Positions 16,831 to 25,983 of a DNA stretch of 64,000 nucleotides are shown here, piece after piece (position 1 is the stretch's first letter; every line of letters starts with the position of its first letter). This DNA comes from Gammaproteobacteria bacterium (lineage in GTDB: Bacteria > Pseudomonadota > Gammaproteobacteria > Xanthomonadales > SZUA-36). A program made the position numbers and the translations under genes. The stretch is from assembly GCA_021772915.1 (NCBI GenBank), contig JAJFLB010000032.1, forward strand, positions 1 through 64,000, written 5' to 3'. A model generated the notes under the pieces. The model was not told the origin of the DNA. It searched no databases and saw only the letters and a list, made by a program, of their open reading frames with translations.

Positions 16831-18930
16831 ATGTATACAAGAACCCTGGTTTTACTGGTCAGCCTCACTGTTACCCTGCTCGCCTGGGCCGAGGATGATC
16901 CGTATCTTTGGCTTGAGGGCATTGACGACGAGAAGGCCCTGAAATGGGTCCGGTCAGAAAATGCGTCAACCGCTGAACGATTGCAGTCCGGTCCCTTATT
17001 CGGTGAACTCTACGCCGAAGCTAAAGCAACCTTGAACGCCGCTTCCCGTCTACCGAATGTCTATCAGGAAGAAGGCTGGCTGTACAACTTCTGGCGGGAT
17101 GAGAAAAACCCAAGGGGTGTATTGAGAAGAACGACGTTGGCCGGCTTTGCCGCCGACGAACCCGCATGGGAGGTCGTCATTAGTATTGATGCCCTAAACA
17201 GAAAGGAAAATAAACAGTGGGTATTCAAGGGCATGAGTTGCTTGCAGGACGGCCCTGAGCATTGCCTGGTCCGCTTGTCCCCGGGTGGAGGAGACGCGGT
17301 TGTAACACGTGAATTTAACTCGGTGAGCAAAAGCTTCCGAAAGGGTGGTTTTTATTTACCATTGGCCAAAGGATCTACAAGTTGGGTAGATGCCGACACC
17401 CTATTTGTCGCCACTGATTTTGGTAAAAATACAGTAACGGAGTCCGGTTATCCGAGAGTCGTGAAACGTTGGCAGCGAGGAACACCACTGGCTGCTGCTG
17501 AGTTGGTCCATAAGGGTGAATCCAAATCCGTTGCCGTAAGTGCGGCCCGTCTGCACTCGGCAGATGGCGACATTGACATGGTTCGTGAGAGTAAGACATT
17601 CTGGACAGCGGAACGCTACCAGTTGTTAAACGGTGCTAAACACCCACTCGATATACCACTTAGCGCCAGCGTTAACGGTTTCTTCCAGGGCCGTCTGATA
17701 ATCTCACTCAAGGAAGACTGGGCACGCGCCAACAAGACCTACCACCAGGGTGCCGTGCTGATTGCCGACCCTGCGGCATTGCGCACTGGCAGCAAAAGCG
17801 TGATCGATGTCCTGATTGAACCCGACGACACCACTATCGTGCAGTCGGTGACCACCACCGATACAACGGTTCTGGTCACGGTGCTGGAAAACGTGCGTGG
17901 GAAGATCTATCGCTACATACCCGGATCTGAAGGTCGTTGGGAGCGGGTGCAGGTGGACTTCCCAGACAACGGGTCACTCGAAATTACCAGCACGGATGAC
18001 ACCACTGGCAATTTTTTCGCACGTTATGAGTCATTCACGAGTCCACCCGCCTTGTACTACGTTGCATCCAAGGATTGGCAACCACAAAAAATCAAGAGTC
18101 AGTCACCAAGTTTTGATGGCAGCCGATATCAGACAGAACAGTATTTCGCCACCTCCGCAGATGGCACCAAAGTGCCGTATTTTGTGGTTCTGCCCAAGGG
18201 AGCGAAACGGGATGGAAGCAACCCAACGCACATTTTTTCCTACGGCGGATTTCGCAATTCACTAACCCCGTCATATTCCGGCTCTTACGAAAGCCTCTCG
18301 GGTGCCTACGGCAAGCTCTGGTTGGACCGGGGCGGGATTTTCGTGCTGGCCAACATCCGCGGTGGTGGAGAGTTTGGGCCGGCGTGGCACGCTGCAGCCC
18401 TGAAAGCGAACCGGCAGCGGGCATTTGAAGATTTTGAGGCGGTAGCGGAGGACCTGTTCAAGAGAAACATCAGCACACCCGAACATCTGGGAATCGAGGG
18501 CAGATCCAATGGTGGCCTGCTGGTTGGTGCAACCATGACCCGCCGCCCGGATTTGTACTCGGCAGTCATTTGCGGGGTGCCCTTGCTGGATATGAAGCGT
18601 TATCACAAATTGCTGGCCGGGGCCAGCTGGATGGCCGAATACGGTGATCCGGATGTGCCGGAGGAATGGGAGTTTATCAAGCAGTACTCTCCTTACCACA
18701 ACCTTTCCAGGGGTATCGAATACCCGGCGGTATTTTTCTACACTTCCACGCGTGATGACCGGGTTCACCCCGGTCATGCGCGCAAGATGGCTGCTCGTAT
18801 GCGAGAGTATGGTCAGGAGGTTTGGTATTACGAAAACCTGGAAGGCGGACATGGAGGATCCAGCACCAACGACCAGCTTGCCTACCGGTTGGCACTGGCC
18901 TACAGCCACCTCTGGACCCAGCTGAAGTAA
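16831..18930 (+). CDS. S9 family prolyl oligopeptidase, secreted
   Basis: Serine peptidase of 699 aa with a signal peptide (MYTRTLVLLVSLTVTLLAWA), so it probably acts in the periplasm. The N-terminal family block is DDPYLWLEGIDDEKALKWV. A long beta-propeller region follows. The catalytic domain holds the Ser nucleophile in EGRSNGGLLVGA (about 559), Asp in TSTRDDRVHPGHARKM (about 642) and His in LEGGHGGSST (about 673). S9A enzymes cut short peptides, often after proline. GAGGAG at the end of selO is a distant ribosome-binding site. It is convergent with the decahaem cytochrome gene. Confidence 0.92.
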   Translation: MYTRTLVLLVSLTVTLLAWAEDDPYLWLEGIDDEKALKWVRSENASTAERLQSGPLFGELYAEAKATLNAASRLPNVYQEEGWLYNFWRDEKNPRGVLRRTTLAGFAADEPAWEVVISIDALNRKENKQWVFKGMSCLQDGPEHCLVRLSPGGGDAVVTREFNSVSKSFRKGGFYLPLAKGSTSWVDADTLFVATDFGKNTVTESGYPRVVKRWQRGTPLAAAELVHKGESKSVAVSAARLHSADGDIDMVRESKTFWTAERYQLLNGAKHPLDIPLSASVNGFFQGRLIISLKEDWARANKTYHQGAVLIADPAALRTGSKSVIDVLIEPDDTTIVQSVTTTDTTVLVTVLENVRGKIYRYIPGSEGRWERVQVDFPDNGSLEITSTDDTTGNFFARYESFTSPPALYYVASKDWQPQKIKSQSPSFDGSRYQTEQYFATSADGTKVPYFVVLPKGAKRDGSNPTHIFSYGGFRNSLTPSYSGSYESLSGAYGKLWLDRGGIFVLANIRGGGEFGPAWHAAALKANRQRAFEDFEAVAEDLFKRNISTPEHLGIEGRSNGGLLVGATMTRRPDLYSAVICGVPLLDMKRYHKLLAGASWMAEYGDPDVPEEWEFIKQYSPYHNLSRGIEYPAVFFYTSTRDDRVHPGHARKMAARMREYGQEVWYYENLEGGHGGSSTNDQLAYRLALAYSHLWTQLK

Positions 18931-19019
18931 ACGGTTGCCGGTGACAGGGACTGCATAGTCGACCGCGCCAGGCCAACTTCTGTTACAGGTTACCCACCAG
19001 ACGCGGCTATCGCTGTGGG

Positions 19020-21050
19020 TTAGAGGCTGCCGGTCCGCTTATCCCGTGCGGTCTTTTTTTTAACCAGGGCTTGTCCCGGCGGTGGCGGGGCTGAAAAATC
19101 CTGCCAGTGATAGCTGTGACAATGTGTACATTGCTGTTGCACGCGGTTGCCATTGTGGCAGCCGGTGCACTGATCATTTTTGATCGGGTGATGGTCAGCT
19201 AAAGCGACAGGGTCCGGTTCTTCGCCGTCTTTTAGTTGGTGGCATTGGTCACAACTTTGACCAACGGCAATATGCGAAGCATGGGTGAATTCGGTTTTGC
19301 GTGGCGATACTTCGATCAACAAACGTAGCGCATACACGCCATCTGGCGTTGCAATGCCATGGCATTTCGCACATTGGAATTGTGCGTCTTGCTGCAGGTC
19401 TTGGGGGTAGTCTGAAATAACTTCTGCCAGACTTTTCATCAGCGTGTCCCGATGCTGCTGTGAAACGTACGACAAGGCCATGTACGACGATTTAGCCTGC
19501 AGATACCAACCTGAATTGCCACTGATGTGTTTCTTCTTTTTCTCAATGAAACCACGCATTGCGGACCATTCTTTTGAATCCGGGCAACTGCCGCCATGTA
19601 TTTCCGCTTCGGGTTGTAATTCCTCATCAAGACTGGGGAACCAACTCTCCGCCAACCGGCGACGTATGTCAGCAGGTACCTGGGCAATCACCCGTGCCAG
19701 GCGCGAATTACTGATTTTGCGGTGTTGGGAACCTGGTGAAAACCGCTCCACCGCATTGTCGGCCGCAAAATCCTGCACCATGGCCTTGATCGACCAGGCC
19801 AATTGCGTGGCCGCGGCACGCTCTTTGTCGCTGGATTTTTTCATCAAGTGAAGCCTGGTCTTTTGACTTTCCAGCAAAGCAATTGCCGCACTGGCCGCCA
19901 CGTCGGTTTCCAACATTGCCCGCATTACCAGTGGCATGTCGCTCAACCGTTTAAAACGAGTGGTGCGGCAATTGGGCCAGTAGCCGATGGCCAGTTGTTT
20001 TGTGTCCAACCGGGGTATGGCAATCAAACTGGTCGGACCGATAGCATCCAATTGTTTGTCGATAATATCCGGACGTAAATGGCAATCCGCGCACATCAGA
20101 TCAAAACCGGTAAATTGCAGATCGTCATTGCTGTCGATCCGGTGACAAGTCGTGCAATTTGCAGGGACATGCTCAAGCAGGTTGTTCTTGGCAAAATGTT
20201 CCCTGTCGTGTCGTTGATGATCGAATAGTATCTGTGGTGTTATTGCCGGTAGCCGCTTAAAGGCCGGATGATCACGCGCAAAGGACATGTGCTTGCTGAG
20301 GTGGCAAACCTGACATTGACCATCTGTCAACGCCTTGATTCCATTGGGTTCATCCTGTTGATGTATGCTGTGGCAAGTTGCGCAGGCCACCGGCCTATCA
20401 CGCATGTATTCCTGGTCGGAGGTCTGTGCAAGCCGGATGCTTATGGCATTCAATACGCTGACCGCTTCGCCGTGGGGCACAAATGCATTTTCAGCGGTGA
20501 CATGACAACCCAGACATTTCCTGCCGACATCCTGATGTTCGTTATTGAAACCCGCCACACCCATACCGAACAGCTCCGAGAGATTTGTGGCAACCTGTGT
20601 ATGGCATTGGCTGCAATCCTCAATAAATACGTGCTGACGGTTCGCAGGCCCGGGATCAATAAAACTCATGAACTGTTGGCCCGCGCTCAGCAGTGCGATC
20701 AGACCCAGGGCAATGGCAACACACCATCCTACAAATCGTCCCCGTATCTTGCGTTGACTCAGTTGGGGACTGCAAGGCGGCAACTGCCGGCAGCAATGAC
20801 CACTCGAATCCGGACCAGTGATGCAGGGCCCACCCGCCGATTGCGGCAGTCCACACTGCCACTGTTTGCTCTTGCGTACCGGTTCGCACAGACACCTGGG
20901 TGCTGCTCCTTTTTGCGCGTACGGGCAGCGACCTTTTCTATCTGGTCCCTGATTGCAGACCTGCCCACCACGCCCGCCGCCACATACCCATTTCTGGGTT
21001 ACACGGTCATACTGGCTCTCATCGTAGTTTATGGACTGTATGCGTTTCAG
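19020..21050 (-). CDS. Decahaem c-type cytochrome with cytoplasmic Cys-rich N-terminal module
   Basis: Last gene of the redox operon. Ten CXXCH sites follow a single membrane helix: CSQCH, CLGCH, CATCH, CQVCH, CTTCH, CADCH, CAKCH, CDQCH, CTGCH and CTHCH. Before the helix (GWCVAIALGLIALLSAG, about residues 107-123) there are two copies of a Cys motif, WVCGGGRGGQVCNQGPD and WQCGLPQSAGGPCITGPD, each ending GxC (about 21-42 and 64-86). By topology this module is cytoplasmic and the haem part periplasmic. A helical stretch of about 220 residues splits haems 6 and 7. The start is uncertain. No ATG, GTG or TTG suits. CTG at 21050 overlaps the upstream stop as CTGA and has AGGAG 8 bases before it; that gives 676 aa. 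The frame is open further back inside the cytochrome b gene. Confidence 0.9.
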   Translation of the reverse strand: MKRIQSINYDESQYDRVTQKWVCGGGRGGQVCNQGPDRKGRCPYAQKGAAPRCLCEPVRKSKQWQCGLPQSAGGPCITGPDSSGHCCRQLPPCSPQLSQRKIRGRFVGWCVAIALGLIALLSAGQQFMSFIDPGPANRQHVFIEDCSQCHTQVATNLSELFGMGVAGFNNEHQDVGRKCLGCHVTAENAFVPHGEAVSVLNAISIRLAQTSDQEYMRDRPVACATCHSIHQQDEPNGIKALTDGQCQVCHLSKHMSFARDHPAFKRLPAITPQILFDHQRHDREHFAKNNLLEHVPANCTTCHRIDSNDDLQFTGFDLMCADCHLRPDIIDKQLDAIGPTSLIAIPRLDTKQLAIGYWPNCRTTRFKRLSDMPLVMRAMLETDVAASAAIALLESQKTRLHLMKKSSDKERAAATQLAWSIKAMVQDFAADNAVERFSPGSQHRKISNSRLARVIAQVPADIRRRLAESWFPSLDEELQPEAEIHGGSCPDSKEWSAMRGFIEKKKKHISGNSGWYLQAKSSYMALSYVSQQHRDTLMKSLAEVISDYPQDLQQDAQFQCAKCHGIATPDGVYALRLLIEVSPRKTEFTHASHIAVGQSCDQCHQLKDGEEPDPVALADHHPIKNDQCTGCHNGNRVQQQCTHCHSYHWQDFSAPPPPGQALVKKKTARDKRTGSL

Positions 21051-21877
21051 AGACCGTACTCCTGGCGGAATGTATAAATTACAAATGCATGCAGCAGGAT
21101 AAATACCCAACTTGTGTAGTTCAATGCGATGTGGACGTAAGTCCATTTCCTTAACAGCATTTGCAATGCATATTGTCGATCAAGATTCTGCTTGATCTGG
21201 ATGATCTCCTCCAATTCTGCCACGTACTTCCTGGAATCAGGGTCGACATGACGATCGATACTCTTCAACTGCTGCAACAATCGGCCAGCGTGCTCTGCTC
21301 TGTTGACACAGTGCCGAAAGTACTCACGGGAACGACTCAAGTACGACCTCAGATGGAGGTTATGAAATTCAAGGAGCGGCAGACCACCACCAGTAGCAGA
21401 AGCTGCAAGGACCACGTACTCAGCGCGTCGATACTGGGCTTCGCGCAAGTGGGGGACACGCTCGAACTGAATTCGCTCACCACCTGCAGCGATACGCGGC
21501 GGCAAGGTCAGCGTGAACCACAACCCGAGAATACCGCTGAGCAACAACAACATATACATCAGCCACAATGACAGATTTAACCAACCAGCGGGTGGCACGA
21601 TACCCGCATGGATGAGAAAGAACGTCACAGTCAGCCAGCCAAGAAAACTGTGTACTCTGCGCCAGTACCAGACGCGGCCCATCGGTAAGCTGGATATTTT
21701 TTTACGCAAATTGTAGGTCGCCAGCAAAATGTGCAATCCAACCAGCAACCAGCCGGAAAAAAGCGCAACATCGACCAACCGGACGTCGTTGTACCATTGC
21801 CCGTACAAAATGACGGCCAATACTAACACCAGGAACACGGTACCGCGCCAACGTAATTTCACTACCGATTCAGCCAT
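21047..21877 (-). CDS. Membrane cytochrome b-like protein, probable dihaem
   Basis: 276 aa with about five membrane helices (about 12-28, 35-55, 72-92, 100-122, 247-270). Two of them carry histidine pairs 14 residues apart: His76/His90 (RRVHSFLGWLTVTFFLIHAG) and His249/His263 (YVHIALNYTSWVFILLHAF). This is the spacing of ferric-reductase/NOX-type helices that hold two stacked b haems. A large loop (about 125-245), rich in Arg, Glu and His, sits between helices 4 and 5. It would pass electrons across the inner membrane. Its start overlaps the ferredoxin-fusion gene by 16 bp, and its stop overlaps the presumed CTG start of the decahaem gene, so translation is coupled. Family assignment is by pattern only. 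Confidence 0.8.
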   Translation of the reverse strand: MAESVVKLRWRGTVFLVLVLAVILYGQWYNDVRLVDVALFSGWLLVGLHILLATYNLRKKISSLPMGRVWYWRRVHSFLGWLTVTFFLIHAGIVPPAGWLNLSLWLMYMLLLLSGILGLWFTLTLPPRIAAGGERIQFERVPHLREAQYRRAEYVVLAASATGGGLPLLEFHNLHLRSYLSRSREYFRHCVNRAEHAGRLLQQLKSIDRHVDPDSRKYVAELEEIIQIKQNLDRQYALQMLLRKWTYVHIALNYTSWVFILLHAFVIYTFRQEYGL

Positions 21878-23613
21878 CGCACCAGTGCTTCACGATCGGC
21901 GGTATCAATGCGTACGAGTGCATCATGCGGACAAGCCCGTTGGCAGGCAGGCCCCCCTAGCTGATTGATACACAGGTCACATTTTGAGGCTTTTCGTACC
22001 GCTTGTCCGGTTTGCTCATTGATGATGGTCCTGCCTCTTCGGTCGCGAATTTCCACCATGCGGATATTGTCGTAGGGACAAGATTGGGCACAACTGCCGC
22101 AACCAATACAGGCGCTGTCATCAATCGTGATCACCTGCTCCCCGGAATTACGCACGATCGCCCCGGTGGGGCAATCCACAATGCATACATTATCCCGACA
22201 ATGCATACAGGCATTGGCGAACTGAAGGTTGCCGTGCTGCAATCCATGGCGTATGAACCTGGGATTATTATCATGGGCCACGGCACAGGCGCGGACACAC
22301 TCATCACAGCCGACACAGCGATTAAGGTCTATCAACATCGTGGCCGTGCCGTTGACGACACGCTTGTCCAGCAGGTCCTCCATTAGCGATTGGTCAAGTT
22401 CGCCCCGATCGTTAAACGTCGGTGCAATTTCACGTAGACGTTGCTCATCTTTTATCCAGCCACCAGTGACCAGTGCCGGCACAATATGGCTAACCACCAA
22501 ATGTGTGGGAATTCGTATCAGGTCGACATAGCCGATTGCCTTGAGTGAGAAGGGTGAGATCAATGGCCTGTCAGGATCGTTGACATGCGCGATGACGCCG
22601 TCCAGACCGAACATCTGGTTTTGAGTCAGGTAAGCAACGGTACGTTCGCCACCGCCATAGGTTTCCAGCACACGCGCGAACCCACCGCGAATCAATAACA
22701 CCCCATCAAGATACGCATCTTTCTTAATGATATGTATTTCGTCGCCTGACTCATCTGGCAGTTCCTCAAGCTTGCCCAAAGCCCGGTACCAGTAGGTGTC
22801 ACCAAACTGTTCAAAACTGGACTGTCTGGCGATTTCAGCGAGTTGATTCTCCGGCAGCAACTTGAGCACGGGATTCTCCGCCAGCAACGGCAACATTGAC
22901 CGCCCGGACAACAATTTATCCACCCAGCTACGAAACTTCGTGCTGAACTTGCGCAAATCCCTGAGCCCCTGCCAACGCAACTCATACAATTCGATTTCTG
23001 TCGCTGCGAAGATCATCGCAGAACGAGGCGCACGCGTCAGGGCGCTGATCTCACCAAAAAAAGCACCTGGACCCATGACTTTCGTATTATTTTGCCCAAC
23101 AATTTCTTCGATATTTCTCAGTACGTGAATAACCCGACCATGACTTTCACGGGTATTGACTGAATTCTGCTTCCCGTAACCAGCCGTATCCCTGCTTTCA
23201 GGGCAGGCGTTGTTCTTCAGGTGTTGCCTGATGGCATCCAGAACTCCCGTAATCTTCCGCTTTTTGTTCTCAATGGCCGCCCTGTCAATGGGTGATAGCA
23301 GGATTCTGCACTGTCCTGTCAACAGCAAAAAACAACTGGTTCCATAATCGCCAATATGGGTAATCACGTCGCCCGGCTTATGGTGGGTGATACGACCGTC
23401 GAATTTGAGAATATCCTGCATGGCCAAACCAGACCTGAATTGTCCTTCATCAAGCAAACTGAAGGGTTTGTTCGCGCTTATTAAGGCCAGTTTTTCAACC
23501 CCCAAACTGTCGGGGTCGCCAAACGGTTTGTCCCACCGGGCCGGTGGTGGAATACGGTGAATACGATCAGCAGAGCTTTTTGGGCTGCCCGCTGTTATTC
23601 TTGCTTCACCCAT
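21862..23613 (-). CDS. Two cyclic-nucleotide-binding domains fused to a four-cluster 4Fe-4S ferredoxin
   Basis: 583 aa, no signal peptide, cytoplasmic. CNB domain 1 (about 60-230) has the phosphate-binding cassette GAFFGEISALTRAPRSA (183-199), with Glu and Arg in the canonical places, and a long insertion (about 107-165). CNB domain 2 (about 245-380) has a degenerate cassette around MFGLDGVIAHV. The C-terminus (about 425-575) is a DmsB/HybA-like polyferredoxin with sixteen cysteines in four groups: 433/436/439/443, 469/472/477/481, 502/505/508/512 and 545/548/557/561. It may deliver electrons to the cytochrome b encoded next, with cyclic nucleotide as a gate; that is inference. It lies 8 bp after the tetrahaem gene. 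Confidence 0.92.
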   Translation of the reverse strand: MGEARITAGSPKSSADRIHRIPPPARWDKPFGDPDSLGVEKLALISANKPFSLLDEGQFRSGLAMQDILKFDGRITHHKPGDVITHIGDYGTSCFLLLTGQCRILLSPIDRAAIENKKRKITGVLDAIRQHLKNNACPESRDTAGYGKQNSVNTRESHGRVIHVLRNIEEIVGQNNTKVMGPGAFFGEISALTRAPRSAMIFAATEIELYELRWQGLRDLRKFSTKFRSWVDKLLSGRSMLPLLAENPVLKLLPENQLAEIARQSSFEQFGDTYWYRALGKLEELPDESGDEIHIIKKDAYLDGVLLIRGGFARVLETYGGGERTVAYLTQNQMFGLDGVIAHVNDPDRPLISPFSLKAIGYVDLIRIPTHLVVSHIVPALVTGGWIKDEQRLREIAPTFNDRGELDQSLMEDLLDKRVVNGTATMLIDLNRCVGCDECVRACAVAHDNNPRFIRHGLQHGNLQFANACMHCRDNVCIVDCPTGAIVRNSGEQVITIDDSACIGCGSCAQSCPYDNIRMVEIRDRRGRTIINEQTGQAVRKASKCDLCINQLGGPACQRACPHDALVRIDTADREALVRWLNR

Positions 23614-23621
23614 TTAATTGC

Positions 23622-24596
23622 TTATTGTTGGGGTTCACCAAGGTACTCGCCCCAGGACTCGATCAGCGCATCCAGTTCCCCCAGATCAGCCCCTTTCTCT
23701 GACAATGCCATTGCACTGGTCGCAATCGCAGTGACCGCGGCGGTCACGATTGCATTATCCATCGGCAGGGTCATATTCATATCTTCAACTTCCGCATAGA
23801 TAGCCTGAACCTGTGCAACCCCGGTTTTTGCGGCCATATTCCCGAGCGTTGACCTGGCTTTTTGTAAGCGCTTCAGCAAGGCTTGGGCGTACTTTCCGTC
23901 TTTATCTTCGATTCCAGCGATGGCCTTCAATCCGATTTCCAACTCAGCTGCGACTCCCATGACGGCCATCATTCTTTTGCGCTCGGCAGAGGCTTCATTG
24001 TTATCAACAGTGTAAAACGTATTGTGCCTGATTTTACCCTGGCTCCATGTGACCAGATTAAATTTGCTGCCCGCAGCATGGCCGCCGGTATTGACCAGGG
24101 CCTCCTGTGGCACCAGGTGGCAACCCAGGCAGTTTCTTGCAAAGGCATACACATTTCCGGGACGTATCAGGCCTGCTGCCTCCGCTGCGGCCCAGAGTTC
24201 TATTTCCTCCTCTGAGGTCTTGTTTTCCTTGCCGTGCGGCTTGTTCCAATCCACACTCGCTCCGTGGCAGGAATCGCAACTAACCCCGGCAATAACATCT
24301 GCTGGCTCGTCTTCACCTTCAGATTGTAGTGTCAGGTGGCAAGTTTGGCAGAGCTCAGCTTCCACCACGTCATCCAGGTCCATTTTTTCGCCAATGGCAA
24401 CGCCATCTTCAGAATCAGGCATGCTTTCATACGTTAGAGAATGCGGAGTTTCCTCCCAGATTCGGTATTCAACTCGATGGCACTCCGCGCACTCTTCCGG
24501 TCCCGTCACCCGCCATGGATCCGGCGATGCCGGGCTTGATTCAATACCAGCCACACATAACAGCACAAATCCGATCTTTACTAATCTTCCCAGCAT
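23622..24596 (-). CDS. Tetrahaem c-type cytochrome, c554-like
   Basis: 324 aa with a signal peptide (MLGRLVKIGFVLLCVAGIES). Four CXXCH sites lie in the N-terminal half: CAECH (in GPEECAECHRVEYRIWEETP), CQTCH, CDSCH and CLGCH. Further histidines such as TPHSLTY and PHGKENK can act as distal ligands, as in the cytochrome c554 family. The C-terminal half is a haem-free Ala-rich helical region. It is a probable periplasmic electron shuttle. The start at 24596 follows GGGGGA by 6 bases; a longer frame to 24686 would overlap the reductase gene and has no such site. Confidence 0.88.
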   Translation of the reverse strand: MLGRLVKIGFVLLCVAGIESSPASPDPWRVTGPEECAECHRVEYRIWEETPHSLTYESMPDSEDGVAIGEKMDLDDVVEAELCQTCHLTLQSEGEDEPADVIAGVSCDSCHGASVDWNKPHGKENKTSEEEIELWAAAEAAGLIRPGNVYAFARNCLGCHLVPQEALVNTGGHAAGSKFNLVTWSQGKIRHNTFYTVDNNEASAERKRMMAVMGVAAELEIGLKAIAGIEDKDGKYAQALLKRLQKARSTLGNMAAKTGVAQVQAIYAEVEDMNMTLPMDNAIVTAAVTAIATSAMALSEKGADLGELDALIESWGEYLGEPQQ

Positions 24597-24678
24597 AGTT
24601 TTTCCCCCATGTAGTTTGACTTGCCTGACCAGCGTTCCACATCTCGTAATTGCCAAAGATTTCTGACTATGGGAGTCA

Positions 24679-25974
24679 CTATGCATCTAGAACCAAATTG
24701 GTTTTTGGCACACCGATACAGACCAGACAATTACCGGTATGCACGTCAAACCGGGGCTCTTTGTCGGGATACTCCACCTCACCACTGATTATAGCAATTT
24801 CACAGGTACCGCAGTCGCCGCAGCGGCAACCGCAATCGAGAGGTACATCATTGGCCTTGGCAACTTCCAGAAGGGACCCGCTGGCGGGTTGCCAGTCGAT
24901 AGTTCTGCCACTGCGGCGGAATTTGACAGTGTGTTGTACCTTCGTTTCTTCGGCGGTCACTTCGACACGCGACTTGAGTTGTTTGATTGATTCCGGTCCA
25001 AAGGCCTCATAATTTATCATTTCTACAGGTACACCCCATGCCTCGAGGTCACCTTTGATGGCTTGTATCATCGGCGGCGGACCACAAAAATAGAACTCGG
25101 GCTGCCGGTGGTCGCTAACATCAATGAATTGGTCCGGCAGATTGAGTTCTTCTTTTATCCACGCAACTTCAATGTAACCCTTGCGGTGGTAATGTCTGGA
25201 GAGTTGGCAGGACGAAGTCGGATCACTGAACGCAAAACGCAGGTGAAATCTGCTACTTTGACTGACCGCCCCCAGCAACTCCTCCCGATTGAGTACCTGG
25301 TGTTGGTTCATCACGCCGTAAAACAACCACACCTCCCGACTGGCGCCGGTATTGGCCAAGTGACGAAACATGCTCAACAATGGGGTGATCCCAACCCCAC
25401 CAGCGAGCAACACCACAGGGCGGTTTGATAGTTCATTCAGGTGAAATGACCCTTTCGGAGCGCGTACATCGACCAGATTGCCCTCGGATATTCCCGCATG
25501 CCAGAACCCGGAAACCAGACCGGCTGGAACATCGGGCTTACCTCTTGGCGCCGGAATGCGCTTTACCGAAATCCGGTAGCCCTCCTGATGATTGCCCAGG
25601 GGAGCGTCGGACAGCGAATAACAACGAATGCCTGGTTTCGTCTGGCCGGGAATCTGCAATCGAAATGTAAGGTGCTGGCCCGCTTTAAAATCAGGTACCG
25701 GCAGACCGTCGTGGGGCCTCAGATAAATGGAAACGATGTCCTCACAGGCATCCACTTTTTTCTCTACAATAAATTTGCGATAACCGTCCCAACCCAGGCA
25801 CTGTTGGCGCTGACGTGATGACAGAACTTTTATTTGCAGTTCCAGGTTTTGGGTGCGCAATTGCAGTTCGCGCAACCTGTAACGCCGTTGCCGCCAAGCC
25901 GACACCAGGGCTGTCAGGACCCCTGTAAAAGCCAGGGTCAGTAACGCTGCGCCTCCCCATTGAAACAAGGTCAT
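24679..25974 (-). CDS. Membrane-anchored FAD/NAD(P) oxidoreductase with C-terminal 2Fe-2S domain
   Basis: 431 aa. An N-terminal helix (about 6-27) anchors it, followed by a coiled coil (about 30-58). The FAD-binding motif is RCYSLSDAP (117-125). The NAD(P)-binding parts are LLAGGVGITPLLSM (about 189-202) and FYFCGPPPMI (about 294-303). The plant-type 2Fe-2S domain at the C-terminus has C383, C388, C391 and C419 or C416, in CGCRCGDCGTCEIA and GNCLVC. The order FNR-then-ferredoxin resembles Hcr or flavohaemoglobin-type reductases. It would oxidise NAD(P)H on the cytoplasmic side and feed the operon's carriers. It lies 9 bp after the beta-barrel gene. Confidence 0.92.
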   Translation of the reverse strand: MTLFQWGGAALLTLAFTGVLTALVSAWRQRRYRLRELQLRTQNLELQIKVLSSRQRQQCLGWDGYRKFIVEKKVDACEDIVSIYLRPHDGLPVPDFKAGQHLTFRLQIPGQTKPGIRCYSLSDAPLGNHQEGYRISVKRIPAPRGKPDVPAGLVSGFWHAGISEGNLVDVRAPKGSFHLNELSNRPVVLLAGGVGITPLLSMFRHLANTGASREVWLFYGVMNQHQVLNREELLGAVSQSSRFHLRFAFSDPTSSCQLSRHYHRKGYIEVAWIKEELNLPDQFIDVSDHRQPEFYFCGPPPMIQAIKGDLEAWGVPVEMINYEAFGPESIKQLKSRVEVTAEETKVQHTVKFRRSGRTIDWQPASGSLLEVAKANDVPLDCGCRCGDCGTCEIAIISGEVEYPDKEPRFDVHTGNCLVCIGVPKTNLVLDA

Positions 25975-25983
25975 GGTGCTTGC

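Noticed and set aside
20268-21077. A 269-codon plus-strand reading frame across the decahaem gene.
   Set aside because: It lies antisense to the haem-motif-rich frame, shows no family pattern, and reflects codon bias of the real gene.
23622-24596. Ammonia oxidation from the c554-like tetrahaem protein.
   Set aside because: No octahaem hydroxylamine oxidoreductase, AMO genes or other nitrification genes are present.
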